64,000 nucleotides of DNA from an uncultured Collinsella sp. (lineage in GTDB: Bacteria; Actinomycetota; Coriobacteriia; Coriobacteriales; Coriobacteriaceae), in the NCBI GenBank assembly GCA_900543515.1, contig UQRW01000005.1, forward strand, positions 1 through 64,000, in the 5' to 3' direction. Positions 7,880-16,776 of this stretch are shown here, piece after piece. The stretch's first letter is position 1, and each line of letters starts with the position of its first letter. A program made the position numbers and the translations under genes. The notes under the pieces were generated by a model. It made no database searches. It saw only the letters and a list, made by a program, of their open reading frames with translations, and was not told the DNA's origin.

Positions 7880-10800
7880 CTAGGCCCGCGGTACGATCGG
7901 GCGGTTAACTTTGGCTAGCATATCAGAAGCGCACGAATCGAGTGCCCAGCTCCGGAAAGCCGAGAACTCCATGCGCGAGCGCAAGCCCTCCAAATAGCGA
8001 ATTGACCTGCTCAATTGCACACGGCCGGGGTTTTCGGCCATCGCGATGCGACGGGTGTCGTCAAACCCCGAAACGCGACAGAAACCAAGCTCTTCGAAGA
8101 TTCCCAGGCCGCTTTCCACCGAGCGCTCGTCGACCGGCGTGCGGGCATCGATGGCAAGGCACATCTGCGCGATGTCGATATCGCTCGCGCTAAACGAGTC
8201 GTCTCCGGTCTTGCCGCGGTTGGAGCGCCACATAGTCTGCAGCGCTCGATAGAGCGTGACGAGTTCATCGCGCTCGGGCGCGTAGCAGTCGAGCAGGCGC
8301 TCGTTAATGCGAGCGTCACGCGACGAATAGAGTAGATGGATCACGGCGGGTTGGCCATCGCGACCGGCGCGGCCGCTCATCTGGTTAAACTCAATGCCGC
8401 CAAACGGCATGTGATAGAGCACGACATGGCGAATATCGGGAAGGTTGACGCCCTCGCCAAAGGCGGATGTCGAGACGATGCAGCTGAGGCTGCCGTCTCG
8501 AAACGCCTCCTCTACGCGATGGCGGTCGGTGCGCGTAAGGCCAGCGTTATAGAACGCGATACGGGTCGCACAGTCGGGAACGCGTTTGCGTAGTGTCTTG
8601 GCGAGCGCCACGGACTGGTCGCGCGAATTGACGTAAATGACGGTCTTCTCCCCCGTCGCCACGATCGACACCAAACGGTTCTCGCGACTTGCAAGATCAC
8701 GGTCGTCCTCGAGCTGCAGGTTCTCGCGCACCGTCTCGTCGACCACCGTGTGAGTGATCGGAAGCATGCGGGCAAGCTCGGCCACGACCGGAGCCGTCGC
8801 GGTGGCCGTCGCGGCCATAACGACCGGGTCGCCCAGGGCTTTGAGGATATCGGGCATGTCGAGATAGGCGCTGCGGTCGCCGCCCTTGGCAAGGCCAGCG
8901 TGGTGCGCCTCATCGATAACGACAAAACCGATGCGCCCCGAACGCGCAAAGCGGTCGCGGTGAATGGACAGGAACTCGGGCGTCGTGAGCACGATGCCGG
9001 TACGGCCCGAAGCCAAGCCGGCAAACACGTCATCGCGCGCCGCCTCCACGGTCTCGCCGGTCAGCACGCCAACGCCAATGCCAAGCGATGCCATCGTCGA
9101 CGAGAGGTGATAGGCCTGGTCGGCAACAAGCGCACGCAGCGGATAGACAAAGATGCTCGCACGTCCGCGAAGCACCGCCTCACGCGCGGCATGTACATGG
9201 AAGATGAGCGACTTGCCGCGCCCCGTTCCCATAACGGCCAGAACACTTTGGTGATCGGCCAGGGCATCGAGCGCCTCGACCTGCGCGCGGTGCGGCTGGT
9301 TCGAGCCGATAAAGCTATGGATAAGCGAGCGCGTGAGCTCGGTATAGGAAAGCTGGGCGAGCGTCTCGCGCTTGCGCGACTCCAGGCGCAGGCCGGAATC
9401 CGCCGGCTGCACGCCACGACGAAGCTCGCATGCCGGATCGTCGACGCCGGGCAGCGTGGTATCGCGGACCAGAACATCCTTGATCATGAGCTTGGGCTTC
9501 ACACGCCCCTGCCAATGCTCGGCAACGGCCTCGAACACCAAGTCGACAGCGCTATCGCAGTTGATGAGCTTATCGATTTGCGGCACGCGGAACATGATGG
9601 CCGGCACGCTCGCGGCGCCATCGGTCGCCACAAAGCGCATGTGCTCGCCGGTTTTGCCCACCACGGCGCGATCGCACATCGTCACGCCCTCGGCGGCCAG
9701 CAGCGGCACCTTGTTGCCCTGGCCAAACGGCTCAAGACGGGAAATCTGCTCTATAGTCTCGATATTCAGCTCGGAAAGGTCGACCGTGGCGGCAACCTCG
9801 TCGATGTCTTCAAAGTCCTCAGCGGGAATCTCCGATAGCACGGCGGAAAGGCGACGACGGAATTCATCGAGCTTGGATGCCTCGATGGTCACACCCACCG
9901 CACCGGCATGTCCGCCGCGACGAATCAGCAGGTCGGAACAGCGCTCGACGGCGTCAAACAGGTTAACTTTGCCCACCGAGCGACCAGAGCCGCGCGCGAT
10001 ACCGTCCTCGATCGAGAACAGCAGCGCCGGCACGTGATAGCGGTTGGTCAGACGGCTTGCCACGATGCCCTTGACGCCCTCGTGCCAGCCTTCGCCGCCC
10101 ACAACGATCGCGCGCCCGCCGTCATAGGTCTCCTCGACCTTTGCCATGGCATCGCGCGTGAGCTCCGCCTCGATCTCACGGCGCTGGCGGTTGATTTCCT
10201 CGAGCTCAGCCGCCAGCGCGCTTGCTTCGATGGGATTGCGGGCAAGCAGCAGGTCGAGCGCCAGCTTGGGATCGGCCATGCGGCCGGCAGCGTTTAAGCG
10301 GGGAATGAGCGAGAATGACAGGCCATCCGCCGTAATGCTCGAAAGGTCCGCCTTGGCAAGCGCGGCAAGCGCGATATAGCCGGGGCGAGCGGTTACGCGC
10401 ATCTGCTGGATGCCCTCGGCAACCAGCGCGCGGTTCTCGGGCGTGAGCGGCATCATGTCGGACACGGTGCCCAGCGCCGCGACCTCGATTAGCGAACGCC
10501 AATACGACGGCTTGCCCAGGCGCTCACCCAGGACTTGCACCAGCTTGAGCGCCACACCAGCACCGGCAAGCTCGCGCGAGGGGCCCTCGTCCTCGAGCTT
10601 GGGGTCGGTCAGGGGCACACCCTGCGGCACCTGGTCGGAGGGCTCGTGATGGTCCGTGACCACCAAATCGATCCCCAGGTCCTCCAAATAGGAAACCTCT
10701 TCCTTGGCGGCAATGCCGTTATCGACGGTCACGATCAGCTGGGGGCGAGCGAGCTCGTTAACGCGGTCGAGTGCCGCGCGCGAAAGACCGTAGCCCTCAT

Positions 10801-11167
10801 CAAAGCGGTGCGGAATAAACGGCGTGACATCGGCGCCAAACGTGCGCAGCGCCTCGGTCAACAGGCAGGTCGACGTAATACCGTCAACGTCAAAATCGCC
10901 AAAGACTGCAATGTGCTCGTGGTTGCGAATAGCACGCTCGACGCGGTCGGCAACGACCGACATGCCCGGGATAATGAGTGGGTCGGCCCAGTCGCGATCG
11001 AGCGAAGGCGTCAAAAACAATTGGCCCTCTTTGATGGAGTCAATGCCGTGCGCGACCATAATGCGCGCCACCAGCCCGGGAATGCCCAGACCAGCCGAAA
11101 GATCCTTTTCGAGCTCGGGGTTTTGCTGAGCGACCGCCCAGCGATGCGTCGTCTTAAGCGATGACAT
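7880..11167 (-). CDS. recJ: RecJ exonuclease fused to a RecQ-like helicase
   Basis: The first 560-600 residues are a complete RecJ. The DHH phosphoesterase motifs VFGDFDVDG, TVDNGIA and VVTDHHEP are followed by the DHHA1 motif RRGGHAGAVG and the oligonucleotide-binding domain. RecJ degrades single-stranded DNA 5'-3' in repair. From about residue 606 a second enzyme follows. It is a superfamily 2 helicase with Walker A MGTGRGKS, DEAH in VVIDEAHH, and motif VI QMSGRAGRDG, closest to RecQ. Both active sites look intact. The fusion would couple unwinding to resection. I chose the ATG at 11167 because AGGGGTGGG precedes it. A GTG at 11212 would add 15 residues. The gene heads an operon with rel. 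Confidence 0.9.
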   Translation of the reverse strand: MSSLKTTHRWAVAQQNPELEKDLSAGLGIPGLVARIMVAHGIDSIKEGQLFLTPSLDRDWADPLIIPGMSVVADRVERAIRNHEHIAVFGDFDVDGITSTCLLTEALRTFGADVTPFIPHRFDEGYGLSRAALDRVNELARPQLIVTVDNGIAAKEEVSYLEDLGIDLVVTDHHEPSDQVPQGVPLTDPKLEDEGPSRELAGAGVALKLVQVLGERLGKPSYWRSLIEVAALGTVSDMMPLTPENRALVAEGIQQMRVTARPGYIALAALAKADLSSITADGLSFSLIPRLNAAGRMADPKLALDLLLARNPIEASALAAELEEINRQRREIEAELTRDAMAKVEETYDGGRAIVVGGEGWHEGVKGIVASRLTNRYHVPALLFSIEDGIARGSGRSVGKVNLFDAVERCSDLLIRRGGHAGAVGVTIEASKLDEFRRRLSAVLSEIPAEDFEDIDEVAATVDLSELNIETIEQISRLEPFGQGNKVPLLAAEGVTMCDRAVVGKTGEHMRFVATDGAASVPAIMFRVPQIDKLINCDSAVDLVFEAVAEHWQGRVKPKLMIKDVLVRDTTLPGVDDPACELRRGVQPADSGLRLESRKRETLAQLSYTELTRSLIHSFIGSNQPHRAQVEALDALADHQSVLAVMGTGRGKSLIFHVHAAREAVLRGRASIFVYPLRALVADQAYHLSSTMASLGIGVGVLTGETVEAARDDVFAGLASGRTGIVLTTPEFLSIHRDRFARSGRIGFVVIDEAHHAGLAKGGDRSAYLDMPDILKALGDPVVMAATATATAPVVAELARMLPITHTVVDETVRENLQLEDDRDLASRENRLVSIVATGEKTVIYVNSRDQSVALAKTLRKRVPDCATRIAFYNAGLTRTDRHRVEEAFRDGSLSCIVSTSAFGEGVNLPDIRHVVLYHMPFGGIEFNQMSGRAGRDGQPAVIHLLYSSRDARINERLLDCYAPERDELVTLYRALQTMWRSNRGKTGDDSFSASDIDIAQMCLAIDARTPVDERSVESGLGIFEELGFCRVSGFDDTRRIAMAENPGRVQLSRSIRYLEGLRSRMEFSAFRSWALDSCASDMLAKVNRPIVPRA

Positions 11168-11275
11168 AGGCACCCACCCCTGATAGGGGCAGGTCGCCGC
11201 GATACCTCTCACGGTTCATAGCGATGAGTCCTCTGTGTATGCCCGCTTCGGCAGGCAGATCTGTTGAACGGTTTT

Positions 11276-11281
11276 ATTATA
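11276..11281 (-). promoter_or_regulatory. candidate -10 element upstream of recJ
   Basis: On the minus strand TATAAT lies about 110 bases upstream of the recJ start. No good -35 is seen at the right distance, so this is only a candidate. The gap 11168-11441 separates recJ from the divergent transporter gene and contains no gene. Confidence 0.3.
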
Positions 11282-11441
11282 CCGTGCAGCGCGGACGCAA
11301 AACGCCGCGGTGCGCCGCGGTTTCGGCAAACGATGGCGGTAATGGCCTCGAAATAATCGAGCGTTTCAGCCGCACGGACGCATACGAGCGTCTAGCATAT
11401 CCATACAAACGAGTTCGCGGATAAAGGGAGTCACGGGACAT

Positions 11442-12440
11442 ATGAAGCAATGGGCTGGACTGGGAAAGTTCCTCGCGGGGCATATGCAGATCATCGTTCC
11501 GATTTGCGTGGCGCTCGGCGTGCTCTTTCCCCAGCAGATCGGCGTGCTCAAGCCCATTGTTCCCGCCCTCTTCGCCTTTATGACGTTTCAGGGCGCGCTC
11601 AGCAACACCTTCCACCAGGTAGCCGAGGTGTTCCGCCGTCCCCTGCACCTGATTTTGGCACTGCTCGTCTCGGCGGCGCTTATTCCCATCGCGGCCTATG
11701 CCATGGGATCGTTATTCTTTGGCTCCAATCCCAACCTTGTCTGCGGCATCGTGCTCGAGTACAGCGTGCCCGTGGCCGTCACCGCTTTTATGTGGATCAG
11801 CATGTTCGGCGGCAACGGCCCGCTCGCGCTCACCATCATCCTGACGTCCTCGGTTATCTCCCCTGTGACGATTCCGCTCACGCTTAAGCTCTTGCTGGGT
11901 GCCACCGTCTCGATCGATGTGCCGAGCATGATGCAAGACATGGCCTTTATGATCGCCATCCCCGCCGTGCTCGGCATCGTGATCAACGAGCTCACGCGTG
12001 GATGGGGACACGAGAAGCTCTCCCCCGTGCTCTCGCCCGCCTGCAAATTCATGATGATGGGCGTTATCGCCTCCAACTCCACCGCCATGAGCGAGTACGT
12101 GCTGCACATGAACGCGGTGCGCTTGGAAGTCGCCCTCTTTATTTTGGTCTTCGCCATCAGTGGCTTTGTCGTCGGTTTTCTGGTCGCCCATGCGCTGCAT
12201 CTGCCATATAGCGAGACGACCACCATGTGCTTTACCTGCGGCATGCGTAACATCTCTTCGGGCGCCGTCATCGCCACGCAGTACTTTCCGGGCGAAGTCG
12301 TGTTTCCCGTCATGTGCGGAACGCTGTTTCAGCAGGTACTCGCCTCGCTTATCGGGCATCTCTTTGAGCGTCTGACCGGCGAGGAGCGCGCCGCCCAGCG
12401 CAAGCGCGTCGAAGCCGGCCGCGACGCCATGGCACGCTAG
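11442..12440 (+). CDS. bile acid:sodium symporter (BASS) family transporter
   Basis: A 332-residue membrane protein with about ten hydrophobic segments, the size and pattern of BASS/ArsB-like permeases. Conserved features include the proline and glycine-rich segment around EYSVPVAV and the FTCGMRNISSGAV region, which corresponds to the signature in the crossed helices of the family. Members carry bile acids, pantoate, keto acids or other organic anions, often with sodium, and the substrate here cannot be read from sequence. The gene is alone and divergent from recJ. AAAGGGAG lies just before the ATG. Confidence 0.82.
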   Translation: MKQWAGLGKFLAGHMQIIVPICVALGVLFPQQIGVLKPIVPALFAFMTFQGALSNTFHQVAEVFRRPLHLILALLVSAALIPIAAYAMGSLFFGSNPNLVCGIVLEYSVPVAVTAFMWISMFGGNGPLALTIILTSSVISPVTIPLTLKLLLGATVSIDVPSMMQDMAFMIAIPAVLGIVINELTRGWGHEKLSPVLSPACKFMMMGVIASNSTAMSEYVLHMNAVRLEVALFILVFAISGFVVGFLVAHALHLPYSETTTMCFTCGMRNISSGAVIATQYFPGEVVFPVMCGTLFQQVLASLIGHLFERLTGEERAAQRKRVEAGRDAMAR

Positions 12441-12470
12441 ACTGTCCGCATTACGCGGGTATTAGTCTTG

Positions 12471-13268
12471 CTATACGAGCGTTTCCAGATGCGCACGCAG
12501 GCGCTCAGCATCGATATCGAGCGTTGTCTCAGCATTGACCTGGGCCAAACGATAGCCGACAAAGTAGGGCGAAACCACCCAACGCGGCAGCGCCTTGGCA
12601 ATGGTCCGACCGCCCAGGTGATAGAAGAACAGGTTATACGACTCTGCGCGACCACCGTGGTGCTCGTTCAGGATATAGCGCAGAGCTACCTGGATTGCAT
12701 CGGCGAAGAGATCCGCCTCGGTTTGATCTCTCGTGTCATCGCTGGCGGCGATTCCCTGCGGGGCTGAAACGTTGATCTCAAAGAACCCCATAATCGGTTC
12801 GGTTGAGATGTTGACCGAGATCCTCCCCTGTTGCCAGACATTTATGCCTTCGAAATTGGCGGAAGTCAGCGAAGCATAACCGTTTTCCTGCTCCAAACCC
12901 ACAATCTGCATGTGCGGATGAACGAGACTACCGCCCGAGAGCGGACCCTTGTTCTTGTACATGAGAACGCTGCGATACTGTCGGGAGTCAATCATCCGCT
13001 GCCAGCAATCCAGAGCAAACCGCATAACATGATGCAGCTCGTCCGGCGCATAGGTCACCAGGTCGGCGTCGTGGTCGGACGACTCAATCAATACGGTCTG
13101 GCGAGTGGCCCGCAAGGTCTTAAACTTATTCTCGAGCCAGATGCAGTCACCGTCGCGCCGGATGATATTGGCGAGTTCCTCGGTATCGCAAAAGGGGCAC
13201 GCGGTGCCGGGGCGGCGGTTGTCGTCGGGCTTACCGCTCGCCTGCCGAACGTCAAATACCAGCGCCAC
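12471..13268 (-). CDS. galactose-1-phosphate uridylyltransferase-like HIT-fold protein (DUF4931)
   Basis: The 265-residue protein has a CPFC zinc-site motif near residue 25 and the HIT-type motif HPHMQ near residue 118, in the order found in GalT-related proteins. It is shorter than true GalT and no galactose genes are nearby, so it fits better with the DUF4931-type relatives of unknown nucleotide substrate. It starts only 3 bases after the cutC stop codon, so the two are likely translated from one mRNA. Confidence 0.7.
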   Translation of the reverse strand: MALVFDVRQASGKPDDNRRPGTACPFCDTEELANIIRRDGDCIWLENKFKTLRATRQTVLIESSDHDADLVTYAPDELHHVMRFALDCWQRMIDSRQYRSVLMYKNKGPLSGGSLVHPHMQIVGLEQENGYASLTSANFEGINVWQQGRISVNISTEPIMGFFEINVSAPQGIAASDDTRDQTEADLFADAIQVALRYILNEHHGGRAESYNLFFYHLGGRTIAKALPRWVVSPYFVGYRLAQVNAETTLDIDAERLRAHLETLV

Positions 13269-13271
13269 GGG

Positions 13272-13949
13272 TTATACCTCCAGCGGCACGATCTTGGTGC
13301 CATGGAGCTCGGAGACGCCCAGTGCCGCCGCCACGGTATCGCGGTTGGCCGTAGAAATGCCACCGCCGGGAAGGATGGTCAGGCGGTCGCCCGCATACTC
13401 GATAAGACGCGACAGGTGCTCCAGGTTGTCCTCGATCGGCGTTCCGGCAGCGCCACCATGCGTCAGGATGCGCGTGATACCGCAGTCGGCGAGTGTGTCG
13501 ACGGCATCGAGCTGAGCCTCGGGCGAGAGCTGGTCGAAGGCCATGTGGAAGGTAATATCGATGGGCCCGCGCTTGCACTCCTCGGTCGCGCAGCCCGCGG
13601 CCATCACGAGGGCACCAAGCGTAAGCTCGTCGAGCGCCCATCCGCCAGCGCAGGGCTTGCAGCAGCCAAAGACCAAGCCGTCAACGCCGGCGCTTACGGC
13701 AAGGCCCAGGTCCATCTCCATCATGCGCAGCTCGTCCTGGTTGTAATGAAAGTCACCGCCACGCGGGCGAATCATGCACATCACTCGCGCGTCATGCTCG
13801 TGAGCATAGCCGACCGTAGCGCTGATAACGCCAGCCGAGGGCGTGGTACCACCGACGGCAAGGTTGTCGCACAGCTCGACGCGCCTTGCACCGGCATCGA
13901 TAGCCGCCGGCACCCGCTCAAAGTTCTCGGCACAAAACTCGTACAGCAT
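13272..13949 (-). CDS. cutC: CutC family protein
   Basis: A 225-residue TIM-barrel protein. It has the CutC hallmarks EFCAENF, RVELCDNLAVGGTTPS, MIRPRGGDF and FHMAFD, plus the LTHGGAAGT and ILPGGGI phosphate-binding-like loops. CutC was linked to copper tolerance in E. coli, but its biochemical role is still debated, so the copper function is only a family label. The ATG at 13949 follows GGGGGT; the longer in-frame reading has no such site. The DUF4931-like gene follows 3 bases later. Confidence 0.9.
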   Translation of the reverse strand: MLYEFCAENFERVPAAIDAGARRVELCDNLAVGGTTPSAGVISATVGYAHEHDARVMCMIRPRGGDFHYNQDELRMMEMDLGLAVSAGVDGLVFGCCKPCAGGWALDELTLGALVMAAGCATEECKRGPIDITFHMAFDQLSPEAQLDAVDTLADCGITRILTHGGAAGTPIEDNLEHLSRLIEYAGDRLTILPGGGISTANRDTVAAALGVSELHGTKIVPLEV

Positions 13950-14008
13950 AGATAGACCCCCAAAGACAGCAGATGTTTTCCGACGGGCATTGTCACACAT
14001 CCCCATGA

Positions 14009-14075
14009 AGTTGCGGTGGAATAGGGACTCTTTTGGCCTCTGGAGCCCGTATTCAGTCCCTATTTCACCGCAACT
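14009..14075. repeat. 67-base palindrome with GGGAC core
   Basis: AGTTGCGGTGGAATAGGGACT (14009-14029 with one G-T wobble) pairs with 14055-14075 around a 25-base loop. It lies between cutC and the livF terminator and upstream of cutC. It shares the GGGAC/GTCCC core with other intergenic hairpins in this window. There is no T-run beside it. Confidence 0.8.
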
Positions 14076-14076
14076 A

Positions 14077-14113
14077 AAAAGGGGCGCTGACTGAGATAGT
14101 CAGCGCCCCTTTT
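14077..14113 (-). terminator. intrinsic terminator of the liv operon
   Basis: GGGGCGCTGACT and AGTCAGCGCCCC form a 12-bp perfect stem with a 5-base loop, flanked by AAAAA on one side and TTTT on the other. It lies just past the livF stop codon. The flanks would let it work on both strands. Confidence 0.9.
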
Positions 14114-14123
14114 GTTAGGTGGG

Positions 14124-14837
14124 TTAGCCTCCGAGGTAGGCTTTGCGGACGTTATCGTCATGCAGGAGCTCTTGGCCGGTGCCGGTCATGGTGATCTTGC
14201 CGGTCTCGAGCACGTAGCCGCGCGTAGCGATCGAGAGCGCCATCTGCGCGTTCTGCTCGACCAGAAGCACCGTGGTGCCGGCCTTGTGCAGGTCCTCGAC
14301 AATCTGGAAGATCTGCTCAATCAGAATCGGTGCCAAGCCCATGGAAGGCTCGTCGAGCATGAGCAGCTTGGGGTTGCTCATAAGGGCGCGCCCCATAACG
14401 AGCATCTGCTGCTCGCCGCCCGAAAGGGTGCCGGCGACCTGGCGACGGCGCTCCTTCAGGCGCGGGAACTGCTCGTAGACGCGCTCAAGGCCCGGAGCCA
14501 CCGTGGACTTGGGCTGCGTGTAGGCGCCCATCTCCAGGTTCTCCTCGACCGTCATCTGCAAAAAGGCGCGACGGCCCTCGGGAACCTGGGCCAGGCCCTT
14601 GCCCACCAGTTTATCGGCAGGCGTATGGGTAATGTCCTCGCCCATAAACTTGATGGAGCCGGTCTTGGAACGCAGCAGGCCCGAGATGGTTTTAAGCGTC
14701 GTGGACTTACCGGCGCCGTTCGCGCCGATCAGGGCCACGATCTCGCCCTCGTTGACGTTAAAGGAGATGTCCTTGATGGCGTGGATAGCGCCGTACCAGA
14801 CGTTGATGTTGTAGACGGAAAGCATCGGCTCTGCCAT
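14124..14837 (-). CDS. livF: branched-chain amino acid ABC transporter, ATP-binding protein
   Basis: A 237-residue ABC ATPase of the LivF type: Walker A GANGAGKST, signature LSGGEQQM, Walker B LLMLDEPSMGL, followed by the switch histidine region LLVEQN. It energises uptake together with LivG through the LivH-LivM channel on the inner face of the membrane. It starts immediately after the livG stop codon, with GGGGGAG as ribosome-binding site, and ends the operon before a strong terminator. Confidence 0.95.
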   Translation of the reverse strand: MAEPMLSVYNINVWYGAIHAIKDISFNVNEGEIVALIGANGAGKSTTLKTISGLLRSKTGSIKFMGEDITHTPADKLVGKGLAQVPEGRRAFLQMTVEENLEMGAYTQPKSTVAPGLERVYEQFPRLKERRRQVAGTLSGGEQQMLVMGRALMSNPKLLMLDEPSMGLAPILIEQIFQIVEDLHKAGTTVLLVEQNAQMALSIATRGYVLETGKITMTGTGQELLHDDNVRKAYLGG

Positions 14838-15698
14838 TTAGTTCTCCCCCTTATCCTGCTTGCCCAGATATGCCTCAATTACGGCATCGTTGTTCTGGAT
14901 CTCCTCGGCCGTGCCCTTGGCGATGACCTTACCAAAGTTGAGCACGCAGATGCCCTCGCAGATGTTCATGACGAGCGACATATCATGCTCGATAAGCATA
15001 ATGGCGATGCCAAAGGTGTCGCGGATCTTGACGATGTTCTCCATGAGCTCCGCGGTCTCGGACGGGTTCATGCCGGCGGCAGGCTCGTCGAGCAGCAGCA
15101 GCTTGGGGTTGGTGGCAAGCGCGCGGACGATCTCCAGACGACGCTGGGCGCCGTAAGGCAGCGAGCCGGCCTGCTCGTTTGCCAGGTGCTCCATATCAAA
15201 AATGGACAGCAGCTCCATGGCGCGCTCGTGGGCGGCCTTCTCGTGCTTCCAATACGTCGGCAGGCGCAGCACGCCCTCAAAGCCGGAGTAGCGCTCCTGG
15301 TTGTGCAGACCGACCTTGACGTTGTCCTCCACCGTCATGGTGTTGAACAGGCGAATGTTCTGGAAGGTACGGGCAATACCCATGCGGTTGACCTGATAGA
15401 CCGACTTGCCCGAGGTGTCCTCACCGTCGAGCAGGATGGTACCGTGCGTGGGCTGGTACACCTTGGTGAGCAGGTTGAAGACCGTGGTCTTGCCGGCACC
15501 GTTGGGGCCGATGAGACCGGCGATCTCGGTCTTGCCGATGGTTAGGCTAAAGTCGTCGACCGCCTTGAGGCCGCCAAACTCAATGCCCAGGTGGATGCAC
15601 TCGAGCGCCGGGCGCTGGCCCAGGTCGCGGTCGGGGACAATGGCGCCAGAAGGATACGGGACCATCTTGCCCTTGTTGAACTCAAACTTACTGGGCAT
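14838..15698 (-). CDS. livG: branched-chain amino acid ABC transporter, ATP-binding protein
   Basis: A 286-residue ABC ATPase with Walker A GPNGAGKTT, a long insert typical of LivG, signature LPYGAQRRLEI and Walker B LLLLDEPAAGMNPSE. LPYGAQRR in place of LSGGQ is normal for LivG. The ATG at 15698 overlaps the end of livM by 11 bases and has GGAGGT 7 bases upstream, which points to translational coupling. Upstream in-frame codons lie inside livM. Confidence 0.95.
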   Translation of the reverse strand: MPSKFEFNKGKMVPYPSGAIVPDRDLGQRPALECIHLGIEFGGLKAVDDFSLTIGKTEIAGLIGPNGAGKTTVFNLLTKVYQPTHGTILLDGEDTSGKSVYQVNRMGIARTFQNIRLFNTMTVEDNVKVGLHNQERYSGFEGVLRLPTYWKHEKAAHERAMELLSIFDMEHLANEQAGSLPYGAQRRLEIVRALATNPKLLLLDEPAAGMNPSETAELMENIVKIRDTFGIAIMLIEHDMSLVMNICEGICVLNFGKVIAKGTAEEIQNNDAVIEAYLGKQDKGEN

Positions 15699-16767
15699 CG
15701 GCTGCCACCTCCTTCTTGGGAGCAAAGCGATCCTTAATGCGTGCGAAGAACGCCTTGAGCTGCGGGTTGTTGGTAAAGATCATGACCAGAATCAGCACGA
15801 TGGCGTAGATGAGCATGCGGTAGTCCGAGAACTGACGGAGCAGCTCGGGGAGCACCGTGAGCAGCGCCGCGGCGATAACGGAGCCGCGCATGTTGCCCAG
15901 GCCGCCCAAAACCACGAACACCAGGATGAGAATCGAGGTGTTGAAGTCGAACTTGGTGGCGGAGAGCTGCGAGAAGTTACCGCCAAAGAGAGCTCCGGCG
16001 GCACCGGCGAGGGCAGCGGAAACCACGAAGGCGATCATACGGTACTGGGTGACGGAGATGCCCACGGACTCGGCAGCGATCTTGTTATCGCGCACGGCCA
16101 TGATGGCACGACCGGTACGGCTGCGGACCAGGTTGAGCACGATCACGAGCGCGACCATGACCAGGATGGCACCGGCGAGGAAGGTCGAATAGGTCGACAC
16201 GCCCGAAGCGCCCTGGGCGCCCTTGATGATGGCGGTGCCGTCCTCGAGCAAGTGCAGATCGTCGATCGTGGAGTTGCCCGTGATGTTAAAGATCACGTGC
16301 AGACCGCGCGAGTCGACGCCCACGATAAGGCAGGTGACGATCTCTTTGATGATCTCGCCAAAGGCCAGCGTAACGATGGCCAGGTAGTCGCCGCTCAGGC
16401 GAAGGACCGGGATACCAATCAAGAAGCCCAGGATGGCTGCGGCGATAGCGCCGACCACGATGCTGATGATAAGACGCACCGGATCGGAGGGAACGGCGCT
16501 CTCGAGGGCGACCGCGGTGACGATACCCGTGTAGGCACCGACACTCATAAAGCCCGCGTGGCCCAGCGACAGGTCACCCGCGATGCCGACGACGAGATTA
16601 AGCGAGATGGCCATGACGATGTAGGCCGTGATGGGGACCAGCTGACCGGCGATCATGCGCGGGATCATGTGGTTCGATTGCATAAAGAACACGATGGCGA
16701 AGGCCACGATGCACATGGCGTACGTAACAAAGTCGTGACGCGTCTGCTTGTCTTTAAGAAACTTCAT
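15688..16767 (-). CDS. livM: branched-chain amino acid ABC transporter permease
   Basis: About 359 residues with eight to ten membrane segments. It has the LivM motif GDLSLGHAGFMSVGAY and the cytoplasmic EAA-like loop around RSRTGRAIMAVRDNKIAAESVGI, which contacts the ATPases. It forms the membrane channel with LivH. A GTG at 16776 would add three codons, but the ATG at 16767 has GGTGAG nearby. livH ends about 10 bases upstream. Confidence 0.94.
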   Translation of the reverse strand: MKFLKDKQTRHDFVTYAMCIVAFAIVFFMQSNHMIPRMIAGQLVPITAYIVMAISLNLVVGIAGDLSLGHAGFMSVGAYTGIVTAVALESAVPSDPVRLIISIVVGAIAAAILGFLIGIPVLRLSGDYLAIVTLAFGEIIKEIVTCLIVGVDSRGLHVIFNITGNSTIDDLHLLEDGTAIIKGAQGASGVSTYSTFLAGAILVMVALVIVLNLVRSRTGRAIMAVRDNKIAAESVGISVTQYRMIAFVVSAALAGAAGALFGGNFSQLSATKFDFNTSILILVFVVLGGLGNMRGSVIAAALLTVLPELLRQFSDYRMLIYAIVLILVMIFTNNPQLKAFFARIKDRFAPKKEVAADAQ

Positions 16768-16776
16768 AACGCTCAC

